Part shown: positions 28,185 through 38,392 of the stretch, piece by piece | How the letters are laid out: each line of letters begins with the position of its first letter | How positions within the stretch are numbered: position 1 is the first letter of the stretch | Source: Thermoanaerobaculia bacterium | Lineage (GTDB): Bacteria > Acidobacteriota > Thermoanaerobaculia > Multivoradales > JAGPDF01 | NCBI GenBank assembly: GCA_019911865.1 | Contig: JAIOJQ010000146.1 | Span: forward strand, 1-38,837 | Length of the DNA: 38,837 nucleotides | Reading direction: 5' to 3' | The notes under the pieces: generated by a model | What the model was told of the DNA's origin: nothing | The model's database searches: none | Seen by the model: the letters and a program-made list of their open reading frames with translations, nothing else | Made by a program: the position numbers and the translations under genes

Positions 28185-28295
28185 CGAGCCTCTCCTCCCC
28201 TGCCGGAGAGCGGCGCGCCGAGGCGCCGCATTCGTCGAGTCGTGGCCGCCGACTCTACCGCAGCCGGCGCGGCCGACCCGTAGAATCAGCGCACC

Positions 28296-31200
28296 GTGCC
28301 GCGCCCCTCCACCGCCGCTCCCGCTGCCAGCGACGCCGGGCGTCCACGCCTCCACGTCGTCGCGCTGGCGCATCTCGACACCCAGTGGCGCTGGACCGAG
28401 CGCGATTCCGCGGCTCTCTTCCTCCCCGCCACGGTGAGCGAGAACGAGGCCCTATTCGAGCGCCATCCCGCCTACGTCCTCTCCTTCGAAGGAGCGCATC
28501 GCTATCACCTGCTCGAGCAGCTCCACCCCGAGCTGTTCGCCCGGCTGCTCGCCCGCGTCGCCGCCGGGCGCTGGCACCCGGCCGGCGCGGCGATCGAGGC
28601 CTTCGACGCCATCCTGCCGTCGCCGGAATCCCTGCTCCGCCAGATCCACCTCGGCCAGCGCTGGTTCGCTTCCCGGTTCGGCGTCGAGAGCGTCGACCTC
28701 TTCCTGCCCGACTGCTTCGGCTTTCCGGCCAGCCTGCCGCAGATCGCCGCACATGCCGGCCTGCTCGGATTCGTCACCCAGAAGCTGCGCCGCGGCGAGC
28801 TGCTGCGCGCCGCCCGGCCGATCCCTTTCCCTTACGGCCGCTGGCGCGGCGCCGACGGCTCGGAGATTCTCGCCGCGCTCGACCCGGGCGAGTACAGCGC
28901 CCGGATCACCGGCGACCTGTCGCGCGATCCCGCCTGGCTGGCGCGTTTCGCCGCGCGGCGCACTGCCGGCCACCCCGAGCGACTGCTCACTTTCGTCGGC
29001 ATCGGCGACCGCGGCGGGGCGCCCCCCGAGCCCTCGATCGCCGCCCTCGCCGCTTCTCTCGTCTCGGACGGACCGATCGAGGTTCGCCACGGCGGTTCGG
29101 ACCGCATCCACGTCGAGACGACGGAGGCCGAGCGCGCGCGGCTGCCGGCCTGCGAGGGAGATCTGCTGCTGCGCCAGCACGGCACCGGTTGCTACAGCGC
29201 CAAGCTGGCGCTCAAGCGCTGGAATCGAGCCAACGAGCGGCGGGCGCGCGCCGCCGAAGGGCTCGCCGCACTCGCCGCACGCTGCGGCCGCCCGGCGCCG
29301 CGCGACCGGCTGGCCGCCGCCTGGTGGCGCTTCCTCGCCCGCCAGATGCACGACGACCTGACCGGCACCGCGATTCCCGCCGCCTACCGGATCTCGCTCG
29401 CCGACGAGGCGCTCGCCGCCAGCGAGTTCGACGAAGTGGCGGGCGACTCCCTCGCCCACCTCGCCCGCGTCCTCGGGCGGCCGGCCGCCGGCACGCCGGT
29501 CATCCTGTTCAATCCGCTCGGCCAGACGCGCCGGGAGCTGGTCGAGATCGCCTGGCCGGAGGCCGGTCTGCGCCCCCTCCACGTGGTCGGACCGCGCGGC
29601 GAGCTGCTGCCGACGCAAGTCGGCGGCCGGAGCCCGACGACGCCGACGCTGCTCTTCGTCGCCGAGCTGGCGCCGCTGTCGGCGGCCGTCTTCACGGTCT
29701 GCGAGGGACCGAACCCGGCACCCCCCGCCGCGCCCGCTGCCGCTTCGCCGCGCGGGCTGGACAACGGACGCCTGCGGGCGCGCTTCGACGAAGCCGGTCT
29801 GCTGGCCAGCCTGGTCGATGCCGCCCTCGGGCGCGAGCTGCTCGCCGCGCCGTCGCGGCCGGAGAGCTTCGCCAACCGATCGCGCAAGTACCCCGCCTGG
29901 GAGATCCTGTGGAGCGACCTCGCCGCCGGCCCGCGCGCTTCCGGCGGCACCCTGCGCGGCGAGCGGATCCTCGAGTCCGGCCCGCTGCGCGCCACGCTCG
30001 AGCTCGAACGCGAACTGGACGGTCAGCGTCTGCGCGAGCGCTGGAGCCTCGCCGCCGGCGACGCCGGAGACCGCCTCGAGTGCGAGCTGCGGCTCGACGC
30101 GCGACAGACGGGGCGGCTGCTCAAGTACACCCACCACTTCGCCGTCGACGCGCCGCAGATCGCCTGCGACCTCGGTCTCGGACTCGTCCGCCGCCCGCTG
30201 GCCAGCGAGGCGCTCTACGAGGTGCCGGCGCAGCGCTTCGCGGCGCTCGAAGACGGCGCGGGTGGCGGCGCGGCGGTGCTCGCCGACGTGCTCGCCGGCT
30301 GGGACCATCCCGACCCCTCCACCTTGCGGCTGACCTGCCTCCACGCGCCGCGCGCCAGCTTCAAGTGGCGCCACCAGCGCACCCAGGACCGTGGCCGCCA
30401 CCTCTTGCGCTTCGCCCTCGCCGGCCTGGCGGGACGCGCCGACGACGGTGCCGCGGCGGCGCTCGCCGATCGTTTCGCCGAGCCGCCGCTCGCCTGGCGC
30501 GGCGACCCCGGTCCGGCCGTCTCCGGCCCCGCCTCGCTCGGCCTCGGCCTGGCGTGCGGAGCCGCGCGCGTGATGGCGTTCAAGCCGGGCGACGACACGG
30601 ACGAGTCGATCCTGCGCCTCGCCAACCCGACGCCGGAGAAAGTGACCGTGACGATCGGCGACCCCGGATTGCGGGCCGCCCGGCGCCTCGACGGCCGCGA
30701 GCGGGAGCTTGCACCGCTTACCGTCCCGCCGGGCGCGGCGCTGCAACTCGACCTGCCACCACACGCCCTGGTCACCGTCGGTCTCGACCTCGCGTCGGCC
30801 GAAGCGCGGGCCGAACCCGTCCCGGCCCGGCCCGTGCCGCTGCCGTGCAACCGGCGCGCCTTCCGCCCCCGCGGCCGGCGGCGCGGACACACTCGACTGC
30901 CGGGGCCAGCTGCTCGAACTGCCGGAGGGCAGCGCCGAGCTCTGGCTGCTCGGTGCCGCCGTCGGCCGGCGCGAGCTCGAGTTCGAGTTCGGACTCGACG
31001 AGCGGACCCTTCGCCTGACGGTGCCGGGCTGGCGGGCGCCGCTGTACAGCGAGAGCCGATTCCGGCCGCGCCTGCTCGGTGAAGGCGTGGTCGAGGAGGC
31101 GTTCACCGCGGCGGCAACCGCCTGGATCGCCGACTTCGTGCGCGATCGCGACGGCCGCGAACTCCCCGGCGAGCGGGCGCTGCTCGCCCAGCTCTGCCTG

Positions 31201-31320
31201 CCGGTCGCCGGCGCCCGCCGCTTGCGCCTGCCGGCCGGCGGGCGCCTCCGCCTCGTCGCGGCGAGCGCCGTGCCATGGCCGGCGCGGCCCGGTCGGCTGG
31301 TCTCGCTAGCGCGCCTCTGA
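28296..31320 (+). pseudogene. Alpha-mannosidase-like glycoside hydrolase (GH38 type) interrupted by an apparent 1-nt frameshift near 30864
   Basis: HVVALAHLDTQWRWTERDS, LFLPDCFGFPASLPQIAAHAGLLGFVTQKL and LKYTHHFAVDAPQIACDLG lie in frame 1. Continuation TLDCRGQLLELPEGSAELWLLGAAVG... lies in the ORF 30709-31320 frame. Confidence 0.8.
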
Positions 31321-32220
31321 TCCCTGTTCGGCCCCGCCGCGGCCCGTCGCCTCGTCTTCGGGCTCGACGTGGATGGTCACCTGCGAGCGCGGATAGCGCG
31401 CCCGCATCGCCGCCTCCAGGCGGTCGCAGATCTCGTGCGCCACGGCAACCGACGTCCGGCCGGCGACCACCAGGTGGAATTCGACGAAGACCTGCGCTCC
31501 GGCGCGGCGAGCCCGCAAGTCATGGTGCTCGATCACCGGTGGCCCCTCGGCCGCGACGAGCGCCGCCAGCGCCTCCCGCTCGCCGTTCGGCAATCCCTCG
31601 TCCATCAGGCCGCCGATCGAGCCGCGTACCGCGCGCAGACCGGCGCCGAGAATGTGGCCGGCGACGGCGAAGGCCACCAGCGCATCGAGGATCCAGAGCT
31701 TCGTCGCCCAGGCGATGGCGAAGCCGACGTAGGCCCCGAGCGACGTCCAGACGTCACTGCGCACGTGCAGCGCATCGGCCAGCAGGGCCGGCGAGTGCTG
31801 GCGGCGGGCCGCCCGTTCCAGGTAGCCGGCGAGCATCCAGTTGGCCGCGGTCGCGACTCCGGACAGCAGCAGGCCGACGCCGAGCTCCGGGATGCGCGGC
31901 TCGCGTCCGAAGTTCACCACCGCCTGCCAGGCGATGGTCACCGCCGCCAGCATGACGAGCGAACCCTCGAGGCCGGCCGAGAAGTACTCGACCTTGGCGT
32001 GGCCGAAAGGGTGATTCTCGTCGGCCGGTCGCGCCGCGATGCGAACCGCCACGAGCGCCGCGGTCGCGGCGACGACGTTGACCACCGATTCGACCGCGTC
32101 CGACAGCAGGGTGAGCGATCCGGTGCGCCAGGCGGCCAGCAGCTTGAACAGCAGCACGGCGATGCCGACCAGCACCGAGACGGCCGCCGCCCGCTGCGTG
32201 GTGTGGGCGTGGATGCGCAT
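31306..32220 (-). CDS. Cation diffusion facilitator (CDF) family transporter
   Basis: AVLLFKLLAAWRTGSLTLLSDAVESVVNVVAATAALVAVRIAARPADENHPFGHAKVEYFSAGLEG; DALHVRSDVWTSLGAYVG. Confidence 0.92.
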   Translation of the reverse strand: MRIHAHTTQRAAAVSVLVGIAVLLFKLLAAWRTGSLTLLSDAVESVVNVVAATAALVAVRIAARPADENHPFGHAKVEYFSAGLEGSLVMLAAVTIAWQAVVNFGREPRIPELGVGLLLSGVATAANWMLAGYLERAARRQHSPALLADALHVRSDVWTSLGAYVGFAIAWATKLWILDALVAFAVAGHILGAGLRAVRGSIGGLMDEGLPNGEREALAALVAAEGPPVIEHHDLRARRAGAQVFVEFHLVVAGRTSVAVAHEICDRLEAAMRARYPRSQVTIHVEPEDEATGRGGAEQGSEAR

Positions 32221-32256
32221 CAGGCAGTCCCGGCGCGCGGGCTAGACTGCGCCGCC

Positions 32257-32733
32257 ATGGAGCCGCTGCTCGGCGTCGCCCTGCTCGTCGTCCTCGCCGG
32301 GATCGCCGGCACGGTGCTGCCGGCGCTGCCCGGCGTGCCGCTGGTCTTCTTCGGCCTGCTGCTCGCCGCCTGGAGCGACGGCTTCACCCGGGTCGGCGGC
32401 TGGACGCTGGCGCTGCTCGCCCTGCTGGTCGTCGTTTCGCTGCTGGTCGACCTCGCGGGCGCCGCGTTCGGCCTGCGGCGCGCCGGGGCCAGCCGCTGGG
32501 CGCTCGCCGGGGCGCTGGCCGGACTGCTGCTCGGCTTCGCCTTCGGGCTGCCGGGGCTGCTGGTCGGCCCGTTTCTCGGCGCCTTCGCGGCGGAGTACCT
32601 GGTGCGCCGCGACGCCCGCCAGGCGGGAAGGGCCGGGCTGGGAGCCTGGGTCGGGCTGGTGGTCGCCACGGCGCTGCGCCTGGCGGTCGCCTTCGCGATG
32701 GTCGGCATCTTCGCCCTCGCCTGGTTCCTGTGA
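32257..32733 (+). CDS. DUF456 family membrane protein
   Basis: LVVLAGIAGTVLPALPGVPLVFFGLLLAAWSDGFTRVGGWTL...FGLPGLLVGPFLGAFAAEYL. Confidence 0.85.
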   Translation: MEPLLGVALLVVLAGIAGTVLPALPGVPLVFFGLLLAAWSDGFTRVGGWTLALLALLVVVSLLVDLAGAAFGLRRAGASRWALAGALAGLLLGFAFGLPGLLVGPFLGAFAAEYLVRRDARQAGRAGLGAWVGLVVATALRLAVAFAMVGIFALAWFL

Positions 32734-32737
32734 CTCC

Positions 32738-32756
32738 GTCCCGCTGCGGGCGGGAC
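32738..32756. terminator. Candidate bidirectional terminator hairpin between convergent genes
   Basis: Perfect stem GTCCCGC-TGCGG-GCGGGAC in the short gap between stops at 32733 (+) and 32762 (-); no T-tract. Confidence 0.35.
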
Positions 32757-32761
32757 CGGGC

Positions 32762-33241
32762 TTACGGCGCCAGCACCTCGGTGATCTCGAACTCGCGAAT
32801 CCACCATTCGCCCTGGTCGCGCACCCAGACGATGCGGGCGCGGAAGCGCTCGCCGCGCCCGAGAGCTCCCTCGGCGACCGCGAAGCGCGCCGAGGTCTCG
32901 GCGCTGCCGAGGGCGCGGTCGATGCGCACCTCCCGTTCTGCCGCGTCGACCCGGATCGCCGCCGCGCCGTCGCGGTACCGCTGGACGATCGCCGCCAGCT
33001 GCTGGCGGTCGGTGATGGTCGCTTCGTAGGGGCGGGCGAGCACGACGAAGCCGGGCGCGAAGGCCTCGACGATGCGCCGCGTCTTGCCGAACGAGGTGAG
33101 CTGATCTTCCGGCCCGCTCTTCTCGAACCACTCCTGGATCGCGGCGAGCCGCGCCGAGAGCCGCCGACGGTCGCTCGTCCACCAACCCCAGGCGGCCGCC
33201 GTCAGCACCAGCACGAGGAGGCCGGAGACGAGACGCCTCAC
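32762..33241 (-). CDS. Hypothetical membrane-anchored protein (NTF2/SnoaL-like fold possible)
   Basis: GTG start; VRRLVSGLLVLVLTAAAWGWWTSDRRRLSARLAAIQEWFEKSG...RARIVWVRDQGEWWIREFEITEVLAP. Confidence 0.55.
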   Translation of the reverse strand: MRRLVSGLLVLVLTAAAWGWWTSDRRRLSARLAAIQEWFEKSGPEDQLTSFGKTRRIVEAFAPGFVVLARPYEATITDRQQLAAIVQRYRDGAAAIRVDAAEREVRIDRALGSAETSARFAVAEGALGRGERFRARIVWVRDQGEWWIREFEITEVLAP

Positions 33242-33302
33242 GACGGCGGCATCCAGCCCCGGCCCCTCGTTTGCCCGTCCACGGCAGCTCTCGCGCCCTC
33301 GC

Positions 33303-33734
33303 TCAGACTCCGGCCAGGCGGGCGGCGAGGCGGATCTCGACGGCGGCGAGCGCCTTCGATACCGGGCAGTTCTTCTTCGCCCCTTCGGCCTGCCCGGCAA
33401 ACGTGGCGGCGTCGATGCCGGGCACCTCGGCCTCGCAGTCGAGCTCGATCAGCGCGATCGAAGCGCCGCCCTCGCCCATGCGCAGGTGGACCTTCGCCGT
33501 CGTCGCGATGCGCCGCGGCGCGAAACCCGCCTTCTGCAGAGCCCCCGAAAGCGCCATCGAGAAACAGCCGGCGTGGGCCGCCGCGATCAGCTCCTCCGGG
33601 TTGGTTCCCGTCCCCTCCTCGAAGCGGCTGCTGAACGAGTAGGCACCCTCGAAGGCGCCGCTGCCGAGCCGAACGGTGCCGTTGCCGTCTTTCAGGCCGC
33701 CGTTCCAGACGGCGGATCCGTTGCGCGTGGCCAT
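33303..33734 (-). CDS. OsmC family peroxiredoxin
   Basis: GTNPEELIAAAHAGCFSMALSGALQKAGF and AEGAKKNCPVSKAL: the two OsmC cysteines in context. Confidence 0.92.
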   Translation of the reverse strand: MATRNGSAVWNGGLKDGNGTVRLGSGAFEGAYSFSSRFEEGTGTNPEELIAAAHAGCFSMALSGALQKAGFAPRRIATTAKVHLRMGEGGASIALIELDCEAEVPGIDAATFAGQAEGAKKNCPVSKALAAVEIRLAARLAGV

Positions 33735-33753
33735 GTGCTCTCCCCTTGCCGGC

Positions 33754-34284
33754 TCAGAACCCGAAGCGCACGGAGGCGCCGAGGGTGATGGCGTCCGACT
33801 CCGCCTGATCGAGATCGTTGAAGGCGTCGGCGCGGTAGTTGGCGTTGATGTCGAGATGGATCCTGGGCAGCAGCAGCAGATCGACGCCGACCCGCGCCGC
33901 GTACCAGGGGTCCGACCAGTCGTCGCCGGAGAAGAAGCCGTCGCTCTGCGTCATGCCGACGCCGACGCCGCCGTAGAAGCCGCGTCCGGCGAGGAGGTAG
34001 ATCTGCGGCGCGTAAGCCTCTTCGCCGGTCACGCCGCCGAAGCCGTCCTCCCAGTATTCGATGTCGGCCTCGAAGCGCAGCAGGCCTCCCGGCAGGTACT
34101 GGTAGGAGACGACGATCGAATTGCCGCTGTCCTCGATGGCGCCGAGATCGTCGATCTCGATGTCGTCGAGCGTCTCGAAGTAGTGATACCCGAAGCCGAT
34201 CCGGTGCTCGCCGGCGAGCGCCGGCACCGCAGTGAGGGACACCGTCAGGAGCGCCAGGGAGGCGGTTCGAAGGAATCTCGACAT
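33754..34284 (-). CDS. Outer-membrane beta-barrel protein
   Basis: Signal peptide MSRFLRTASLALLTVSLTAVPALAGEHR; alternating amphipathic strands; C-terminal ...TLGASVRFGF with terminal Phe. Confidence 0.75.
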   Translation of the reverse strand: MSRFLRTASLALLTVSLTAVPALAGEHRIGFGYHYFETLDDIEIDDLGAIEDSGNSIVVSYQYLPGGLLRFEADIEYWEDGFGGVTGEEAYAPQIYLLAGRGFYGGVGVGMTQSDGFFSGDDWSDPWYAARVGVDLLLLPRIHLDINANYRADAFNDLDQAESDAITLGASVRFGF

Positions 34285-34427
34285 GAATCGCTTCCTCTCT
34301 TTCTTTTCCGGTCGTCGCAGCGCGTGGCGAGCCGCGGAATGCGACGTCGCCAGCGCAGCGTCAGGATACCAACTCGCTCAGCAAGATGCGCGCCTGCAGG
34401 CGGCGCCGCAATGGCGCCCGCTCGGGC

Positions 34428-35315
34428 TTACAGCACGCCGCTGCCGAAGCTGTCGCAGGAGTCGACGTCGCCGGACTCGAGGCCGCGGCGCAGCCACTGG
34501 GCGCGCATCTCCGAGGAGCCGTGGGTCCAGCTCTCCGGCGTCACGTAGCCCTGCGTCTGCTTCTGCATCCGGTCGTCGCCGATCGCCGCGGCGGCGCGCA
34601 ACCCCTCTTCGGCGTCGCCCGGCTCGAGCAGGCCGCGCTGGTGGGCGTAGTGGCCCCAGACTCCGGCGAGGCAGTCGGCCTGCAGCTCCATGCGCACCGA
34701 CAGTTCGTTGGCCTCTGCCTGCGACCGGGCCCGCTGCTGCGCCGCGGTGACGCGATCGGCGATGCCGAGCAGGTTCTGTACGTGGTGGCCGACCTCGTGG
34801 GCGAGGACGTAGGCCTGGGCGAAATCCCCCGGCGCACCGAACCGGGAGTGGAGATCGTCGAAGAAGGCCAGGTCGATGTAGAGCTTGCCGTCAGCCGGGC
34901 AGTAGAAGGGGCCGACCGCGGCGCTGCTGAAGCCGCAAGCCGACTGCACCGCCTGGCGGAAGAGGACCAGCGTCGGCAGGCGGTACTCGTACCCCCGCTC
35001 GCGGAAGATCGTGCTCCAGGTCTCCTCCGTGTCGGCGAGTACCGTGGCGGCGAACTGCGCCTGCAGATCGTCGGCGGCATCGCCGGTCGCCTGCGGCCCC
35101 GGAGCGCCCGCCGGCGCGTCGACTCCGACCGGCACGCCGCCCGTCTCCTGCACCTGCTGCAGGAGCGCCAGCGGATCCGAACCGGTCAGCCAGGCGAACA
35201 GCACCACGAGCACCACCGTGCCGCAGCCGCCGGCGAGCAGCCCGCGACCCCCGCCCATGCCGCCCGCCCGACGATCCTCGACCTGCGAGCTCTGCCGTCG
35301 ACCTTGCCAGCGCAT
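34428..35315 (-). CDS. YpfJ-type neutral zinc metallopeptidase
   Basis: MRWQGRRQSSQVEDRR N-terminus, single TM, LAHEVGHHVQNLLG zinc motif, ELQADCLAGVWGHYA. Confidence 0.92.
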   Translation of the reverse strand: MRWQGRRQSSQVEDRRAGGMGGGRGLLAGGCGTVVLVVLFAWLTGSDPLALLQQVQETGGVPVGVDAPAGAPGPQATGDAADDLQAQFAATVLADTEETWSTIFRERGYEYRLPTLVLFRQAVQSACGFSSAAVGPFYCPADGKLYIDLAFFDDLHSRFGAPGDFAQAYVLAHEVGHHVQNLLGIADRVTAAQQRARSQAEANELSVRMELQADCLAGVWGHYAHQRGLLEPGDAEEGLRAAAAIGDDRMQKQTQGYVTPESWTHGSSEMRAQWLRRGLESGDVDSCDSFGSGVL

Positions 35316-35474
35316 CGTTCTGCCTCCTCGATTCCTTCACCAGCGACGCGGCCCGGAGCAAGACTTCCACAAACCGGTTTCGCCTCCAAGCCAGGGGCGC
35401 CCCCCGTCGGGTCGCCAGCGACGCTAGGATCCGTTCACCCCGCAAGGACCCCGCGGGAGATCGGAGACCGGACC

Positions 35475-36299
35475 ATGCCCCAGGCGACGCTGGCGGGAAA
35501 GCGACTCTTCATCACCGGTGCGAGCCGCGGCATCGGGCTGGCCATTGCACGCCGCGCGGCGCTCGACGGCGCCCGCGTGGCGGTCGCCGCCAAGACCGCC
35601 GAACCGCACCCGAAGCTGCCGGGGACGATCCACTCCGCGGCGGCGGAGATCGAGGCGGCGGGAGGCGAGGCGCTCGCGCTCGAGTGCGACATCCGCTTCG
35701 AGGAGCAGGTCGAAGCCGCCGTCGCGCGCGCCGTCGAAGCCTTCGGCGGCATCGACATCCTGGTCAACAACGCGTCCGCGATTTCGCTGACCGGCACCCT
35801 CGAGACGCCGATGAAGCGCTTCGACCTGATGCACGGAGTCAACGTGCGCGGCACCTATCTCTGCTCGCGCGCCTGCCTGCCTCACCTGTTGAAAGCGGAC
35901 AACCCGCACGTGCTCAATCTCGCCCCGCCGCTCAACCTCGACCCGAAGTGGTTCGCCGGGCACGTCGCCTACACGATGTCGAAGTACGGCATGTCGATGT
36001 GCGTCCTCGGCATGGCCGAGGAGTATCGCGACCGTGGAGTCGCCTTCAACGCCCTCTGGCCGCGCACCGCCATCGCCACCGCGGCGATCGCCATGATCGG
36101 CGGCGAGCCGATGCTGCGCCACAGCCGCAAGCCGGAGATCCTCGCCGACGCCGCGCACGCCATCCTCGTCCGGCCGGCGCGCCAGTGCACGGGAAACTTC
36201 TTCCTCGACGACGAGGTGCTGGCGGAAGCCGGAGTCACCGATCTCTCCGGCTACGCCGTCGATCCGGCCGCCGAGCTGGTCGGCGATTTCTTCGTCTGA
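35475..36299 (+). CDS. SDR family oxidoreductase (HSDL2-like)
   Basis: LFITGASRGIGLAIARRAA; NNASAISLTGTLETPMKRFDLMHGVNVRGTYLCSRACLPHL; LNLAPPLNLDPKWFAGHVAYTMSKYGMSMCVLGMAEEY. Confidence 0.9.
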   Translation: MPQATLAGKRLFITGASRGIGLAIARRAALDGARVAVAAKTAEPHPKLPGTIHSAAAEIEAAGGEALALECDIRFEEQVEAAVARAVEAFGGIDILVNNASAISLTGTLETPMKRFDLMHGVNVRGTYLCSRACLPHLLKADNPHVLNLAPPLNLDPKWFAGHVAYTMSKYGMSMCVLGMAEEYRDRGVAFNALWPRTAIATAAIAMIGGEPMLRHSRKPEILADAAHAILVRPARQCTGNFFLDDEVLAEAGVTDLSGYAVDPAAELVGDFFV

Positions 36300-36370
36300 C
36301 CCGCCCGGGAGCCGTGAGGCAGAGCCTTCCGCTCCGCGTCCCGCCAGCCGGCGGAGACTAGAATCGGGCC

Positions 36371-38383
36371 ATGCCGGAAGCCATCCTGCGCACCACCGCC
36401 TGTCCGCTCGACTGTCCCGACGCCTGCACGCTCGAAGTGACGGTCGAAGGAGACCGCCTGGCCCGCGTCGCCGGTGCGCGTACGGGCAATCCGGTCACCG
36501 ACGGCTTCATCTGCGGCAAGGTGCGCCGGCTGCCCGAGCACGTGCACGGCGAGGCGCGCCTGCGCCAGCCGATGCGGCGGAAGGGAGCCAAGGGTTCCGG
36601 CCGCTTCGAGCCGATCTCCTGGGACGCCGCCCTCGACCTCGCCGCGGCGCGCCTGGTCGAGACCCGCGACCGGTTCGGCGGCGCCGCGATCCTCCCCTAC
36701 TCCTACGGCGGATCGAACGGCCAGCTCACCCAGGACACCACCGACGCGCTGCTCTTCCGGCGGCTCGGCGCGTCGGCGTTGGCGCGCACCGTCTGCGCGG
36801 CCCCCTCGGGGAGGGCCGCCACCGGCCTCTACGGCAAGATGCCGGGCGTCGCCTACACGGACTATCCGGAGGCGCGACTGATCGTCGTCTGGGGCGCCAA
36901 TCCCCGGACCTCCGGTGTCCATCTCGTCCCCTGGATCCACGCCGCGCGCCAGCGCGGCGCGCGGCTGGTGGTCGTCGACCCGCGCGTCACCTCGCTGGCG
37001 GCGCAGGCCGACCTCCACCTCGCCCCGCGGCCCGGCACCGACGTCGTGCTCGCCCTGGCGGTGATCCGCGAGCTGTTTGCCTCCGGCCGCGCCGACCGCG
37101 AGTTCCTGCGCCGGCATGCGCGTGGCCACGAGGAGCTCGAACGGCGGGCCGCCCGCTGGAGCCTCGAGGCCGCGGCCGAAGTCTGCGGCCTCGAGTCCGG
37201 CGAGATCGCCCGCTTCGCCGAGCTCTACGCGGCGAGTTCACCGGCAATCGTGCGCTGCGGCTGGGGGGTCGAGCGCAACCGCAACGGCGGTTCGGCGGTG
37301 GCGGCGATCCTCGCCCTGCCGGCGGTGGCCGGCAAGTTCGGCGTGCGCGGCGGCGGCTACACGATGTCCAACTCGGGCGCCTGGAAGTTCGCCGCCTTCC
37401 CGGTCGGCGACGCCCCCCCGCCGCCACGCACGATCAACATGAACCTGCTCGGCGAGGCGCTGCGCGCGGAGGCCGAACCGCCGGTCCGGCTGCTGTTCGT
37501 CTACAACTCCAACGCCCTCGCCACGACGCCCGACCAGAACGCGGTGCGGCGCGGCCTGGCACGCGAGGACCTGTTCACCGTCGTCTTCGACGCGGTCGCC
37601 ACCGACACCGCGGCCTGGGCCGACCTGCTGCTGCCCGCCACCACCTTCGTCGAGCACCGCGAGCTGTCGCGCGGCTACGGCGCCTACGCGCTGCAGCTCG
37701 GCGAACCGGTGCTGCCGGCGGTCGGCGAGGCGCGCGGCAACTACCGCGTCTTCGGCGACCTGGCGGTGCGCTGCGGCGTGGCGCGGCGCGAGGAGATCCC
37801 CGCCGAGGCGGCGTGGGTCGAGGCGCTGCTCGACTCGACCGGCAAGGGGGACGCCCTGCGCGCCGAGCTGGCCGAGCGCGGCCTCGGCACCCCGCCGGAC
37901 GGCGAGGCCCCGGTGCAGTTCGTCGACGTCTTCCCGCGCACCGCCGACCGTCGCGTCGACCTGGTTCCCGACGAGCTCGACCGCGAAGCGCCGGAAGGGC
38001 TCTACGCTTTCCGCGCCGAGCCGCAGGAGGCGCGCTATCCGCTCGCCCTGATCTCGCCGGCGAGCGACCGCACCACCTCGTCGACCTTCGGTCAGCTGCA
38101 CGAGGGCGAGGTCGCGGCGCGCCTCCACCCGCGCGATGCGGCGGCGCGCGGCATCGCGGACGGGGCCCGCATCCGCATGTTCAACCCGCTCGGCGAGGTG
38201 ATCTGCCGCGCCCGCCTGTCGGAGTCGCTGCGCCCCGGCGTGGTCGAGCTGCCCAAGGGGCTCTGGCAGCGCCACACCGAGAACGGTTCGACCGCCTGTG
38301 CGCTGGCTCCGGCGACGCTGACCGACCTCGGGGGCGGCGCCTGTTTCAACGACGCGCGCGTGGAAGTCGAGGCACTCCCCTGA
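36371..38383 (+). CDS. Molybdopterin-dependent oxidoreductase (DMSO reductase superfamily)
   Basis: 4Fe-4S motif CPLDCPDAC...ICGKVRRL; LIVVWGANPRTSGVHLVPWI; LLPATTFVEHRELSRGYGAYALQLGEPVL; C-terminal MopB-binding domain. Confidence 0.9.
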   Translation: MPEAILRTTACPLDCPDACTLEVTVEGDRLARVAGARTGNPVTDGFICGKVRRLPEHVHGEARLRQPMRRKGAKGSGRFEPISWDAALDLAAARLVETRDRFGGAAILPYSYGGSNGQLTQDTTDALLFRRLGASALARTVCAAPSGRAATGLYGKMPGVAYTDYPEARLIVVWGANPRTSGVHLVPWIHAARQRGARLVVVDPRVTSLAAQADLHLAPRPGTDVVLALAVIRELFASGRADREFLRRHARGHEELERRAARWSLEAAAEVCGLESGEIARFAELYAASSPAIVRCGWGVERNRNGGSAVAAILALPAVAGKFGVRGGGYTMSNSGAWKFAAFPVGDAPPPPRTINMNLLGEALRAEAEPPVRLLFVYNSNALATTPDQNAVRRGLAREDLFTVVFDAVATDTAAWADLLLPATTFVEHRELSRGYGAYALQLGEPVLPAVGEARGNYRVFGDLAVRCGVARREEIPAEAAWVEALLDSTGKGDALRAELAERGLGTPPDGEAPVQFVDVFPRTADRRVDLVPDELDREAPEGLYAFRAEPQEARYPLALISPASDRTTSSTFGQLHEGEVAARLHPRDAAARGIADGARIRMFNPLGEVICRARLSESLRPGVVELPKGLWQRHTENGSTACALAPATLTDLGGGACFNDARVEVEALP

Positions 38384-38392
38384 GCGCGCCGC

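Noticed and set aside
28452-31106. 884-aa minus-strand ORF and 989-aa plus-strand alternate ORF (28049-31018) over the mannosidase
   Set aside because: Low-complexity Arg/Ala/Gly-rich products with no family motif; shadow ORFs expected in GC-rich DNA over a real gene.
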